Source: Bacteroidales bacterium (GTDB lineage: Bacteria; Bacteroidota; Bacteroidia; Bacteroidales; VadinHA17). From it: a stretch of 64,000 bases of DNA. The stretch is from contig JAIVHO010000038.1 of assembly GCA_020201035.1 (NCBI GenBank), positions 1-64,000 on the forward strand, given 5' to 3'. Shown piece after piece: positions 45,226 to 54,718 of this stretch. Positions within the stretch are counted from its first letter, which is position 1, and each line of letters starts with the position of its first letter. A model generated the notes under the pieces. The model had not been told where the DNA came from. It did not search any database and saw only the letters and a list, made by a program, of their open reading frames with translations. The position numbers were made by a program, and so were the translations under genes.

Positions 45226-48192
45226 ATGCATATCAACTGTCATACATACTACAGTCTGAGATACGGAACACTCTCAGTGGAGGAGCTTGTGGATGAGGCC
45301 CTGCACAAGGGAGAGGGCGTTGCCGCACTCACCGATATAAACAACACTTCGGCAGTGCCTGATTTTGTAAGCGAGTGCACCATAAGGGGCATAAAGCCTG
45401 TAGTTGGGGCCGAGTTCCGCAACGGCAACTCTCTTCTATATATTGCCCTGGCCCGCAGCAGGGAGGGACTGAGAGAGATAAACCAGTTTATAACAGACCG
45501 CAATATAAGCGGCAGGCCCTACCCCTTTCCGGCACCTGAATTCAGCAATGTTTTTATTATATACCCTCTGGCAGTGGCACGGGGTGTAAAGCCTGAAACC
45601 TCCGGCTGCGCCGTACATAAAAAGCTGCTGCGTGAAAACGAGAGAATCGGCGTTACTCCGGCAGAGGCAGGAAAACTTCTTTCATCTCCTGTAGCTGATG
45701 TTAAACAAATGGTTATAATGGCACCTGTAACATTTAAAGAGCGACCCGATTACAATATCCATCTTTCACTCAGGGCAGTGGGTAACAACACTCTGCTGAG
45801 CCACCTTAAACCGGGTGACCATGCCACAGAGAACGAGGTTTTTATACCGGCTGCTGAACTGCGTGGTATATTCAGCCGGTATCCCCGGGTTATTGCCTCA
45901 ACCATCGCTTTGCTCGGGGAGTGCTCAATTTCAATGGGTGAGAACCGTCACAGAAACAAAAGGGTATTTTCCTTGTCGGGGCGACACGACAAAGAGTTAC
46001 TGCGGAGACTGGCATTTGAAGGGATGGAGTACCGCTACGGTAAAAACAACACAACAGCCACAGAGCGGATTGAGCATGAGCTGGATATTATTGACAAGCT
46101 GGGATTTGCCTCCTACTTTCTTATTACCCATGATATTATAACCTACTCAATGTCGAGGGGATTCTACCATGTAGGCAGGGGTAGCGGAGCAAATTCAATT
46201 GTTGCCTACTGCCTGAGGATCACAAATGTTGACCCTATTAAGCTAAACCTTTACTTTGAGAGGTTCCTGAATCCTAAAAGAAGTACTCCGCCCGATTTCG
46301 ACATAGACTATTCATGGAAGGAACGGGATGAGGTGACCCGCTATATATTCAGCCGGTATGGCAGGGATCATACCGCGCTGCTGGGAACTATCAACACCTT
46401 TAAGGACCGGTCGTTAGTGCGTGAACTGGGCAAGGTGCACGGCTTGCCCGCCGGTGAGATAGAGATGCTTGCATCCGATCCGGCTGCCGAAGCGGTGCTG
46501 AACCCTGTAGCCAGAGCCATTCTGGAAACCGGCAGCAGGATCGCGGGTTTCCCGAACCTCAGAAGCATTCATGCCGGGGGAATCCTTATAACCGAGGAAC
46601 CCATAACATACTTCACCGCACTTGATATGCCCCCGAAGGGATTCCCCACCACCCAGTGGGATATGTATGTTGCCGAGGAGCTGGGATTTGAGAAACTTGA
46701 TATACTGAGTCAGAGGGGAATAGGACATATCGGTGAATGTTGTGATATAGTCCGTGAAAACAGGGGCATTGATACCGATATACACGCCATCCAGAAGTTT
46801 GTGGATGACAGCCGGGTGAAGGAGTATCTGGCGCGGGGCGAAACAAAGGGGTGTTTCTATATTGAGAGTCCGGCCATGCGCGGACTCCTCCGTAAGCTTA
46901 GCTGCAGCGACTACCCCACCCTTGTGGCGGCCAGCTCCGTGATAAGACCGGGTGTCGCCCGCTCGGGAATGATGAAGCAGTATATACAGAGGTTTCACAA
47001 CAGGAACGGGTTTGAATATATTCACCCGGTGATGAAGGAGCAGCTTAGCGAGACATTCGGCGTAATGGTCTATCAGGAAGATGTGCTGAAGATTTGTCAC
47101 CATTTTGCGGGACTCGATCTCTCCGACGCTGATACACTGAGAAGGGCGATGAGCGGCAAGCACCGCTCCAGGGAGGAGATCAGAAAGATAACCTCACGCT
47201 TTTTTGACAACTGCCGCAAAAAGGGATACCCTGAGGAGATAACCGCTGAGGTATGGCGGCAGATTGAGTCCTTTGCAGGCTACTCCTTCTCAAAGGCACA
47301 CTCTGCATCCTACGCGGTAGAGAGCTTCCAGAGCCTCTACCTTAAGGCGCACTATCCTCTGGAGTTTATGGTTGCCGTGATCAATAACTTCGGCGGATTC
47401 TACCGTACCTGGGTTTATGTGCACGAGGCGTGGCGCTACGGGGCTATAATACACCCGCCCTGTGTCAATAACAGTCGGTACCTTACCTCGGTCAAAGGGA
47501 ATGATATCTACCTTGGAATGGTACATATCCTCAGTCTTGAACGCTCCCTTGCATCATCCCTTGAAAGAATAAGGGAGTCAGATCCCTTTATGTCACTGCC
47601 CGACTTTGTGGCAAGGGTACGACCGGGACTCGAGCAGCTGCTGCTGCTTATCAGAACCGGCGCATTCAGGTTTACCGGTAAAAAGAAAGCCGAACTACTG
47701 TGGGAAGCACACCTGCTGCTGAGCAGGGGGAAAACCGAAAAGACAGCCACCCTCTTTGAACCCCACCCGAAAAAGTTCACTCTCCCTGAACTTGAGAGTG
47801 ATGTCATTGAGGATGCCTACGACGAGATTGAACTGCTGGGGTTCCCTGTATCGATGAGCTGGTTTGATATGCTTAAAACCGGATTCAGGGGTGAAATCAT
47901 GTCTGCCGATATGATGGCATTTACCGGTAAAACGGTAAGGATGATAGGACATCTGGTTACGGTGAAATATATCAAAACCGTAAAAAGGGAATTGATGAAC
48001 TTCGGCTGTTTTATTGATGAACGCGGGGAGTTCTTTGACTCAGTCCATTTTCCATCATCACTGGGCAGCTATCCCTTCAGGGGCAGCGGCACCTACCTGA
48101 TTCTCGGCAAAATAGTGGAGGAGTTTGGCTTTCCTTCCATTGAGGTGCAGAAGATGGCCCGACTCCCGTACAGGGCTGATCCGAGGTACTGA
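45226..48192 (+). CDS. dnaE2: DnaE2-type DNA polymerase III alpha subunit (error-prone)
   Basis: A 988-residue C-family polymerase, shorter than replicative DnaE (about 1160). The N-terminal PHP domain is degenerate: HINCHT replaces HLHVHS and ALTDIN replaces the usual TDH, so metal ligands are missing. The palm has GRGSGANSIVAYCL and the catalytic acids in PDFDIDYS (Asp357, Asp359, with Asp361), then RSIHAGGILIT, MYQEDVL-like VYQEDVLKI and the helix-hairpin-helix region. An OB fold (VRMIGHLVTVKYIKTVKRE) closes the protein and there is no tau-binding tail. A ribosome site GAAGAGAA precedes the ATG. Pairing with dinB under an S24 regulator implies damage-induced mutagenic synthesis. Confidence 0.9.
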   Translation: MHINCHTYYSLRYGTLSVEELVDEALHKGEGVAALTDINNTSAVPDFVSECTIRGIKPVVGAEFRNGNSLLYIALARSREGLREINQFITDRNISGRPYPFPAPEFSNVFIIYPLAVARGVKPETSGCAVHKKLLRENERIGVTPAEAGKLLSSPVADVKQMVIMAPVTFKERPDYNIHLSLRAVGNNTLLSHLKPGDHATENEVFIPAAELRGIFSRYPRVIASTIALLGECSISMGENRHRNKRVFSLSGRHDKELLRRLAFEGMEYRYGKNNTTATERIEHELDIIDKLGFASYFLITHDIITYSMSRGFYHVGRGSGANSIVAYCLRITNVDPIKLNLYFERFLNPKRSTPPDFDIDYSWKERDEVTRYIFSRYGRDHTALLGTINTFKDRSLVRELGKVHGLPAGEIEMLASDPAAEAVLNPVARAILETGSRIAGFPNLRSIHAGGILITEEPITYFTALDMPPKGFPTTQWDMYVAEELGFEKLDILSQRGIGHIGECCDIVRENRGIDTDIHAIQKFVDDSRVKEYLARGETKGCFYIESPAMRGLLRKLSCSDYPTLVAASSVIRPGVARSGMMKQYIQRFHNRNGFEYIHPVMKEQLSETFGVMVYQEDVLKICHHFAGLDLSDADTLRRAMSGKHRSREEIRKITSRFFDNCRKKGYPEEITAEVWRQIESFAGYSFSKAHSASYAVESFQSLYLKAHYPLEFMVAVINNFGGFYRTWVYVHEAWRYGAIIHPPCVNNSRYLTSVKGNDIYLGMVHILSLERSLASSLERIRESDPFMSLPDFVARVRPGLEQLLLLIRTGAFRFTGKKKAELLWEAHLLLSRGKTEKTATLFEPHPKKFTLPELESDVIEDAYDEIELLGFPVSMSWFDMLKTGFRGEIMSADMMAFTGKTVRMIGHLVTVKYIKTVKRELMNFGCFIDERGEFFDSVHFPSSLGSYPFRGSGTYLILGKIVEEFGFPSIEVQKMARLPYRADPRY

Positions 48193-48259
48193 AACCGCGA
48201 GCAACTGTTGCTGCATCAGGTATTATTGGTGAGTCGTAAAGGTTTTTTTATTGGCTGCG

Positions 48260-48282
48260 GCCTTATAAAAAGGCAGTTTTTA
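48260..48282 (+). terminator. Weak candidate terminator after dnaE2
   Basis: GCCTT and AAGGC form a short stem with a 5-base AT loop, followed by AGTTTTTAT. The hairpin is short, so this is tentative. Another small palindrome, GCAACTGTTGC, lies just upstream. The rest of the gap to 48421 shows nothing clear. Confidence 0.35.
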
Positions 48283-48421
48283 TCTGCTATTACTGGTTCG
48301 CAACGGCCCCATTAGGAATTGCTCGTTAAACAGCAAGCAGCATGAGATTCAGGCAATAACATGGAATAAGGAAGTAAAAGCCTAATACAGTTTTGCCAGG
48401 AATTTTTGTGACGGCGGGATT

Positions 48422-49060
48422 TTAGTAATACCAGGGGTTCAGATATCCTGAACGGTAACCGGAGTATGGAGAAAACGGATAGCGGGGATCATATCCCTGA
48501 GTGGATGTTACACTTGCTCCAATCCTTAAACCAGGTGTAATAAAATGCTCCACACCAATTGTATAGCTCCGGAAATTACCGCCTGGCATCAATGCCTGCG
48601 ACTCTCCGATGCCTGATAACGGGTTTGTGCCGGTAAGTGACCCGGCCACCTCCCCGTAAACGGTGGTCTTTTCTCCTGTTGCAAAAATACCCCGGGCATA
48701 TCCGATCATATCTGAATAGCGTGAGGCAGCACCCTCACCCCCGGATGGCATCCATGATGAAACAAAGGTAAGGCCGGTTTCAATCATCATTCTTGATCCG
48801 GCAGGTATAAATATCCGTGGAGAGATATATGTGCCAAATGAGTTATAGCCATTCATGGACCTGAACCATGATCCGGCATCCACAGAGTATCTGAGCCATG
48901 GAGAAGGCACTGCATCCCCCGGCTGCTCATTATCATTTACGCCGGTAGTATAGTTGACAGGAGGATAAATAAAAATATCAGGATGATGATACCTGTACTG
49001 CGCTGAGAGCGCAGGAGCTATCATAATAAGCAAAACCACTGTTTTTATCATCCTGTACAT
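48422..49060 (-). CDS. Secreted hypothetical protein, possibly a small outer-membrane barrel
   Basis: A 212-residue protein with a signal peptide (MIKTVVLLIMIAPALSA after MYR). The mature part is rich in Tyr, Ser, Gly and Pro with alternating strand-like segments (GTYISPRIFIPAGSRMMIETG, cut here to RIFIPAGSRMMIETGL; then TTVYGEVAGSL and YTIGVEHFITPGLRIGASV) and ends in a tyrosine-rich tail. This resembles an outer-membrane beta-barrel or a surface protein; I do not recognise the family. An ATG three codons downstream is an equally good start. It is a single gene with no functional context. Confidence 0.6.
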   Translation of the reverse strand: MYRMIKTVVLLIMIAPALSAQYRYHHPDIFIYPPVNYTTGVNDNEQPGDAVPSPWLRYSVDAGSWFRSMNGYNSFGTYISPRIFIPAGSRMMIETGLTFVSSWMPSGGEGAASRYSDMIGYARGIFATGEKTTVYGEVAGSLTGTNPLSGIGESQALMPGGNFRSYTIGVEHFITPGLRIGASVTSTQGYDPRYPFSPYSGYRSGYLNPWYY

Positions 49061-49252
49061 AATGCAAATCTATACAATTATTCAGTAATAATTAAAACTT
49101 TAACTTTTGGTTAAGGATTACATAAATGCCCTGATAATCCTCCCGGTAGTGAGGCAACGTGTTTTTATTATCTGTTCTGGCGCAACGCAATCTTAATTAT
49201 CTGTCGTGACCCGCCTCATGATTCTCAATTGCTGTGCCCTGCAGCAGGCTTT

Positions 49253-51454
49253 TCATCTCTCCTGACGCACCGCTCTTGCAACTCCTTTAACAGACTGTAT
49301 TTTTTTTATTAAACCATTCAGAATGTTTACACTGGGAATATATATATCAATTATTCCTTCAAATAGTCCGTCACGATTTTCATAGCTGAAATTCCGCAGG
49401 GTAACCCGTGTTGCTCCAAGAACTTCATGTATTCTGGTTATAACCCCCAGGTCATCAACACCTGTAACCCTGATGGCTGTTCTGAACGATGCGTTCTCAT
49501 CGCGTTTATCTGTCCACCGTGCCGGCACAATACGATAGGGATAGTTTGCCATAAGAAAAGGTGCGTTGGGACAGTTGGTACGATGAATCTTTATCCCCTC
49601 TGTAATGGTAACAAAACCAAATACGCGGTCACCAAAAACAGGATTACAGCAGGGTGAAAGGCGGAAATCTATTCCCTCTACACTGTTCTCAATAACAATA
49701 TAATCTGATGATTCACTGTCCGTTTCCGTTTTGCCGCTCTGTTCGGGACGGGCCATATTCCGGATCTCTTCCTTTACATCCGTTTCTGTTTCCTTTTCCC
49801 GACTCTTACGGATAAACTCCTTAATATCAAGCAGGTCTATCTTTTCATGCAGAATCTGGTAATAGAGGTCTCTGGCAGCTGGCAGCTTATAATAATCTAT
49901 CAGTGACCTTACAAGCGCATCATTATACTCTATCTTCCAGTTTTTCAAGCGGCGCATCAGCATCTCACGTCCGTCCGCAGCATCCTTGAGTTTCTCGTCG
50001 CTCAGCGCCTGGCGTATCCTGCCCCTTGCCTTTGAGGTAATAGCAAAGGAGAGCCAGTCTGACTTGGGCTTCTGATTCCTGGAGGTAAGAACAGAGACCC
50101 TGTCGCCATTGACCAGGATATGCTTCAGGGGCACATTGCGGCCGTTTACCTTTCCTCCCACACATGAAGACCCTACCTGGGTATGTATTTCAAATGCAAA
50201 ATCAAGAACTGTGGCTCCCTGCTTAAGTCTCTTAAGGTCTCCTTTAGGGGTAAAAACAAAGACCTCGTCGGTATAGAGACCCGACTTAACACTATCGATC
50301 ACCGACTTCTCCTCATCACTTACCGATTCGAGTATCTCCCGTATATGCACCAGCCATTCATCCAGTCCGCCCTCCCCCTTTATACCTTTATAGCGGTGAT
50401 GGGCAGCAAGTCCCTTCTCTGCAATCTCATCCATTCGGGATGTACGTATCTGTACCTCAACCCATTTCCCGCGGGGCCCTATAACAGTGGTATGCAACGA
50501 TTCATATCCGTTACTTTTGGGAACAGAGATCCAGTCGCGCATCCTGCTGGGATTGGGTTGGTAGATATCCGTTACCAGTGAATATACCTGCCAGCAGTCA
50601 GCTTTCTCATTTTCCGGACTGCTGTCAAGGATAATCCTAATAGCAAAAATATCATACACCTCTTCAAATTCCACCCTCTGGTTCTTCATTTTCTGCCAGA
50701 TGGAATGTATTGATTTGGTGCGACTTTTAATAGTATAACTGAAGCTATGCCCTGAAAGTATCTCCCTCACAGGGGCAGAGAATTCACGGATAAACCTGTT
50801 ACGTGAAGTGGTTGTCTGACGCAGTTTTTCTGCAATCATATTATAAGCCTCCGGATCCAGGTATTTCATTGCCAGATCCTCCAGCTCCGATTTAACATTA
50901 TAGAGTCCAAGGCGATGTGCCAGCGGGGCATACAGGAAGTATGACTCTGATGCCACAGCCATTATGACCGCAGGTTCAGCCCCGTCGAGTCGCCTCATAT
51001 ACTCCAGTCGCTCCACAAGTTTAATAAGCAGAACCCTCACATCCTCTGCCATACTGAGTATCAGCTTAAGAAAATTCTCAGCCTGGTATGAACTGGCCAT
51101 TGTATTTATACTCTCCACCTTGCCCAGTCCCTCGATAACTGATGCCGCACTCTTGCCAAACAGCCTTACAATCTCACTCTTTCCAACCGGCAACTCAGAG
51201 GTGCAGTCGTGCAGAAGAGAAGCCACCGCTGATGTTACACCCAGACCTATCTCTGAGACCACTATTCTGGCAACAGAAAGTGCATGCTCCACAGATGACT
51301 GGCCTGTAATCGTAGTTTTGTTGTTGCGGCACCTTACAAGAAGATTTAAGGCACTCCTTACTCTTTTAAGTTCAGCAGGGGGCAACGGAGAGCCAAGTGC
51401 CCTTAAAAGGGCCCTGTACCTGTTCCTGATAACCTTAGGGTCTGTTTCCTGCAT
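49253..51454 (-). CDS. relA: RelA/SpoT-family (p)ppGpp synthetase with degenerate hydrolase site
   Basis: A 733-residue stringent-response enzyme. The N-terminal HD domain keeps His57 and His82-Asp83, but the downstream acids are altered: the HDxxED motif is HDCTSE, and the usual KLADRLHNMR is KLVERLEYMR, losing the ligand Asp and Asn. Hydrolysis of ppGpp is therefore unlikely. The synthetase domain retains YDIFAIRIIL, NGYESLHTTV and EVQIRT. A TGS domain (VFVFTPKGDLKRLKQGATVLDFAFE, quoted as VFVFTPKGDLKRL), a conserved Cys domain (SPCCNPVFGD...HRTNCPNAP) and a C-terminal ACT domain follow. A separate hydrolase must exist elsewhere. Confidence 0.92.
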   Translation of the reverse strand: MQETDPKVIRNRYRALLRALGSPLPPAELKRVRSALNLLVRCRNNKTTITGQSSVEHALSVARIVVSEIGLGVTSAVASLLHDCTSELPVGKSEIVRLFGKSAASVIEGLGKVESINTMASSYQAENFLKLILSMAEDVRVLLIKLVERLEYMRRLDGAEPAVIMAVASESYFLYAPLAHRLGLYNVKSELEDLAMKYLDPEAYNMIAEKLRQTTTSRNRFIREFSAPVREILSGHSFSYTIKSRTKSIHSIWQKMKNQRVEFEEVYDIFAIRIILDSSPENEKADCWQVYSLVTDIYQPNPSRMRDWISVPKSNGYESLHTTVIGPRGKWVEVQIRTSRMDEIAEKGLAAHHRYKGIKGEGGLDEWLVHIREILESVSDEEKSVIDSVKSGLYTDEVFVFTPKGDLKRLKQGATVLDFAFEIHTQVGSSCVGGKVNGRNVPLKHILVNGDRVSVLTSRNQKPKSDWLSFAITSKARGRIRQALSDEKLKDAADGREMLMRRLKNWKIEYNDALVRSLIDYYKLPAARDLYYQILHEKIDLLDIKEFIRKSREKETETDVKEEIRNMARPEQSGKTETDSESSDYIVIENSVEGIDFRLSPCCNPVFGDRVFGFVTITEGIKIHRTNCPNAPFLMANYPYRIVPARWTDKRDENASFRTAIRVTGVDDLGVITRIHEVLGATRVTLRNFSYENRDGLFEGIIDIYIPSVNILNGLIKKIQSVKGVARAVRQER

Positions 51455-51505
51455 AAACTGACATTTATGGTTATGTAAAAATAGCTATTCTAAACCTCTT
51501 TTTGC

Positions 51506-51513
51506 TATTTTTG
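51506..51513 (+). promoter_or_regulatory. Candidate -7 element (TATTTTTG) upstream of yfcC
   Basis: TATTTTTG fits TAnnTTTG and lies about 136 bp before the transporter start. The AT-rich setting makes chance matches likely. Confidence 0.25.
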
Positions 51514-51648
51514 AAGCCACAGCTGCTCCGGTATGGACTGAAAAACCTGCAAAAACAGCTCTGCTCAGGATAAAAAACAGAACATAAGGGTCTCAATTAC
51601 ATATAACTGAACCACCAGTTTAACCTTTTTGAATAAATAAACCGGATA

Positions 51649-53259
51649 ATGATGAGAAAAAGGAAAATCCCCCACACCTATGTTATAGTTTTTTACATAA
51701 TTATTATTTCTGCACTCCTCACCTGGATTATACCGGGAGGTGAATATCATGAGGTCACAACCGGGAGCGGTGAATCCCTCACCAGTTCAATGGAATACAG
51801 GCAGACAGGCAGTCAGCCACAGACATGGGAACTTTTTGCGGCATTTTACAAGGGTTTTGTAAAACAGGCAGGCATAATAATATTCATCCTTCTTATCGGG
51901 GGTGCTTTCTGGATAATGAATGCCAGCAGGGCAATAGATATGGGCATATACTCATTTCTCGGTTTTACCGGCCGACTGAAACAGAACAGGGTAATGCAGC
52001 ATATCGGAGTGGAGAATCTGATCATCATTATGATAATGGTTCTTTTCAGCCTTTTTGGGGCGATTTTCGGGATGAGCGAGGAGACAATTGCTTTTGTTAT
52101 AATTATGGTTCCGCTTGCCATCTCAATGGGGTATGATTCGATAACCGGTGTAGCAATGTGTTTTGTTGCGGCCGGACTCGGTTTTGCGGGGGCCGTACTC
52201 AATCCCTTTACAATAGGAATTGCCCAGGGAATTGCCGGACTGCCCCTTTTCAGCGGACTTGAGTACCGGATGTTCTGCTGGCTGGTAATAAATATCATAG
52301 GGATAGGATTTGTGCTGAGATACGCCATGCGGATTAAAAAGAATCCACGCCTCTCTCCGGTATGGGAAAATGATGAATACTGGCGAAAAAGGGGGAATGA
52401 AGAGACCGAAGGTATCACTTCTGAGGTCACACCCACAGCATGGATAAGCTTTGCCGTTCTGGCTGCAGGGATCACTCTGTTTGCAATCTTCAATCCGCTG
52501 ACAACCCTTAGCATAGGCGACCCCACCGAGGGTTCAGGCGGCTCTGTAACCCTTCCGCTGGTACCTGTGCTGGCCGCACTCTTTCTGACAGGAGGTATTG
52601 TAACTCTACGGAAAACCCTCTGGTCATATATACTCCACCTGCTGGGGTTTACCATTCTTTTCCTGATAACAGGTGTAATGGGCTACGGATGGTATATTAT
52701 GGAGATTGCCACCCTTTTCTTTGCGATGGGCCTCTTTGCAGGTATTGCAATCAACAAGGGGGGAAATGATATTACAAAACTATTCCTTGAGGGAGCAGCC
52801 GATATTATGCCGGCGGCGCTTATTGTCGGACTGGCAGGAGGCATAATTGTTATTCTCGAGGAGGGAAAGATTATCGGTACCATACTCCATTCCGCGGCAT
52901 CCTCAATGGATAACCTCGGTGAAACACCCACCATGGGAGTAATGTACCTGATTCAGACCTTTATAAATGTTTTTATCCCGAGCGGGTCAGCCAAGGCTGC
53001 TCTCACAATGCCCATTATGGCGCCCTTTTCAGATCTGATAGGCATATCGAGGCAGGCAACAGTAATGGCATTCCAGTTCGGGGATGGTTTCACCAATATG
53101 ATAACCCCTACCTCAGGGGTGTTGATCGGAGTACTGGGAGTGGCTAAGATACCCTATAACAGGTGGGTTAAATGGATTACACCACTTATGGTGATCCTGA
53201 TCATATTGGGATTCCTGCTGCTTATCCCAACAATCAGCATGGATCTTAACGGTTTTTAG
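51649..53259 (+). CDS. yfcC: YfcC-family membrane transporter
   Basis: A 536-residue polytopic protein with about 12-13 membrane segments, of the YfcC/DcuC-like (C4-dicarboxylate or basic amino acid) group. It starts KRKIPHTYVIVFYIIIISALLTWIIPGGEY (cut here to KIPHTYVIVFYIIIIS and LTWIIPGGEY), the typical opening. It has paired re-entrant-like segments GMSEETIAFVIIMVPLA and FIPSGSAKAALTMPIMAP, the latter being the substrate/Na+ site of the family. It may take up or exchange amino acids or dicarboxylates across the inner membrane. It diverges from relA but no direct link is visible. Substrate not determined. Confidence 0.88.
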   Translation: MMRKRKIPHTYVIVFYIIIISALLTWIIPGGEYHEVTTGSGESLTSSMEYRQTGSQPQTWELFAAFYKGFVKQAGIIIFILLIGGAFWIMNASRAIDMGIYSFLGFTGRLKQNRVMQHIGVENLIIIMIMVLFSLFGAIFGMSEETIAFVIIMVPLAISMGYDSITGVAMCFVAAGLGFAGAVLNPFTIGIAQGIAGLPLFSGLEYRMFCWLVINIIGIGFVLRYAMRIKKNPRLSPVWENDEYWRKRGNEETEGITSEVTPTAWISFAVLAAGITLFAIFNPLTTLSIGDPTEGSGGSVTLPLVPVLAALFLTGGIVTLRKTLWSYILHLLGFTILFLITGVMGYGWYIMEIATLFFAMGLFAGIAINKGGNDITKLFLEGAADIMPAALIVGLAGGIIVILEEGKIIGTILHSAASSMDNLGETPTMGVMYLIQTFINVFIPSGSAKAALTMPIMAPFSDLIGISRQATVMAFQFGDGFTNMITPTSGVLIGVLGVAKIPYNRWVKWITPLMVILIILGFLLLIPTISMDLNGF

Positions 53260-53271
53260 GCGAGTCCTGAT

Positions 53272-54345
53272 TTACCTGAAGGAGACTCCTATCCCGGCAC
53301 TGATAACACTGTATAGAGCCCTGGAATAGGCAGCCTGGACAGTGAATACTCCAAGTTTAAGACGTCCGCCCACATTAACCCTTAATCCGGAGAAGTCCTC
53401 TATACGCAACTCATCAAAACCGGTTACCACATGCTCATCGTCATAGACAGGTGATGTTGTTGACACGGAGGGATCAACGTGCGGAACGGGAATGTTACCC
53501 TGAAGGTCAAGAACCGTCACTGCATTTCCGTAACCCAATCCTAAGAAACCTGTTAGAAGAGGAATATCAACCGATCCTATTAGCGAGACATTCCAGGAGG
53601 TAACATCAAATGAAACAAACTGATCAGCAAAATCTGCCGGCGTGTAGCTGTTCATATTATCATAGTTCTCAGGCTGAAGATCAACCGGCAGATCGGCAGA
53701 TAATTTTGAGTATCCTCCAAAAAGTGAAATATTGAACGGAGTTACCGCCAGGGGCTTTATATACTGTGACACGCTATGCATCAGTCCGCCACCAATCAGG
53801 GAGACATTCCCTTCGGCAATAGGAGTATTGGGTATATATCTCAGTTTAATCTCTGAACCCAACGGCATGCCAATACCTGCCTGTAGCATCGGAGCGGGAA
53901 CCATACCGAAACCGGTACCCTCCGGTGCATTAAATTCAGCAATGGTTACTCCCTGTTCAATAAGCTGCAGTGCCGGACCACTCTCATTCTCACCTGCAAT
54001 TGTAGGTGCAATGGAAAAGGATGGATCAGCCAATTCAAGCCTCTCGAACCCAAGCGATGCAAGATCATACTGCCTGTCAGCATCCGGAACCAGGCCCGCG
54101 CTTACAGATAGTGTTATATCAAATCCACCAAGCTGGTGTGTCTTGGCTGTATTATACCAGGCCGAATTAAAACCTGCACCGAAAGCCTTTGCAAAGGGTG
54201 AGATATATGCCCCAACAAGCTTCATACCATCATTAACCCCTCCCTTCAGGAATTCACCGTCAACCTGTGAATATGAGGTTTTTACAGAAACCACCAAAAG
54301 AATTGAGAGAGAGATCAGAGCAACTTTTATTCCCCTGCTTATCAT
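53272..54345 (-). CDS. Predicted outer-membrane beta-barrel protein, DUF6588-like
   Basis: A 357-residue protein with a signal peptide ending near SYSQ and a mature sequence of amphipathic strands ending in GIGVSFR, the aromatic-last-residue-region signature of outer-membrane barrels. Segments such as GFNSAWYNTAKTHQLGGFDI and GGGLMHSVSQYIKPLAVTPF resemble DUF6588 proteins of Bacteroidota. Role unknown: it could be a lipid or small-molecule pore. It is a single gene that converges with yfcC at a 12-bp gap. Confidence 0.7.
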   Translation of the reverse strand: MISRGIKVALISLSILLVVSVKTSYSQVDGEFLKGGVNDGMKLVGAYISPFAKAFGAGFNSAWYNTAKTHQLGGFDITLSVSAGLVPDADRQYDLASLGFERLELADPSFSIAPTIAGENESGPALQLIEQGVTIAEFNAPEGTGFGMVPAPMLQAGIGMPLGSEIKLRYIPNTPIAEGNVSLIGGGLMHSVSQYIKPLAVTPFNISLFGGYSKLSADLPVDLQPENYDNMNSYTPADFADQFVSFDVTSWNVSLIGSVDIPLLTGFLGLGYGNAVTVLDLQGNIPVPHVDPSVSTTSPVYDDEHVVTGFDELRIEDFSGLRVNVGGRLKLGVFTVQAAYSRALYSVISAGIGVSFR

Positions 54346-54718
54346 TATTATTCGTTTTAGTTAGACATAAAACAATTGACCATTCTCGGGAGAAGAACCA
54401 GTTGGTCAGGCCGGATTAACAAACGCTAATGTAACCGTAATTATTATAAATTAAAAAAGTAATGAGATTTCAGTATATCGTAATCTGATCTTAAAAAACA
54501 GATTATCAGTTAAATAGTTATGGAATCATGAATCACTAAATATATCTTTAAAATACTATATAACAGACATCTACGAGCACATGGAAAGGCTTCGGATTTA
54601 TAATCTTAACTACAGAAAATTTATGGCAAAAGAATGAAAATTCGGTTAACGGGCAGGATATGTCCCGGAAGAATATTCCGGCTTAAATGCCTGGTTACGC
54701 ATAATGAAGAAGGTTCTT
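54346..54718. other. Gene-free 373-bp gap
   Basis: AT-rich intergenic DNA between the outer-membrane protein start and the end of the DUF4252 lipoprotein gene. A short inverted repeat CCGGAA-N5-TTCCGG lies at 54665-54681, close to the lipoprotein stop, but has no T-tract. I see no reading frame with coding character and no other element. Confidence 0.6.

Noticed and set aside
46414-47163. Long minus-strand open frame inside dnaE2
   Set aside because: Lies entirely within the well-supported polymerase gene; its translation has no recognisable motif and poor codon character.
48193-48421. tRNA or small structured RNA after dnaE2
   Set aside because: A few short inverted repeats occur, but no cloverleaf arms or conserved T-loop could be assembled.
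51846-52655. Long minus-strand open frame inside the YfcC-type transporter
   Set aside because: Antisense shadow of a hydrophobic membrane-protein gene; no ribosome site or family motif.
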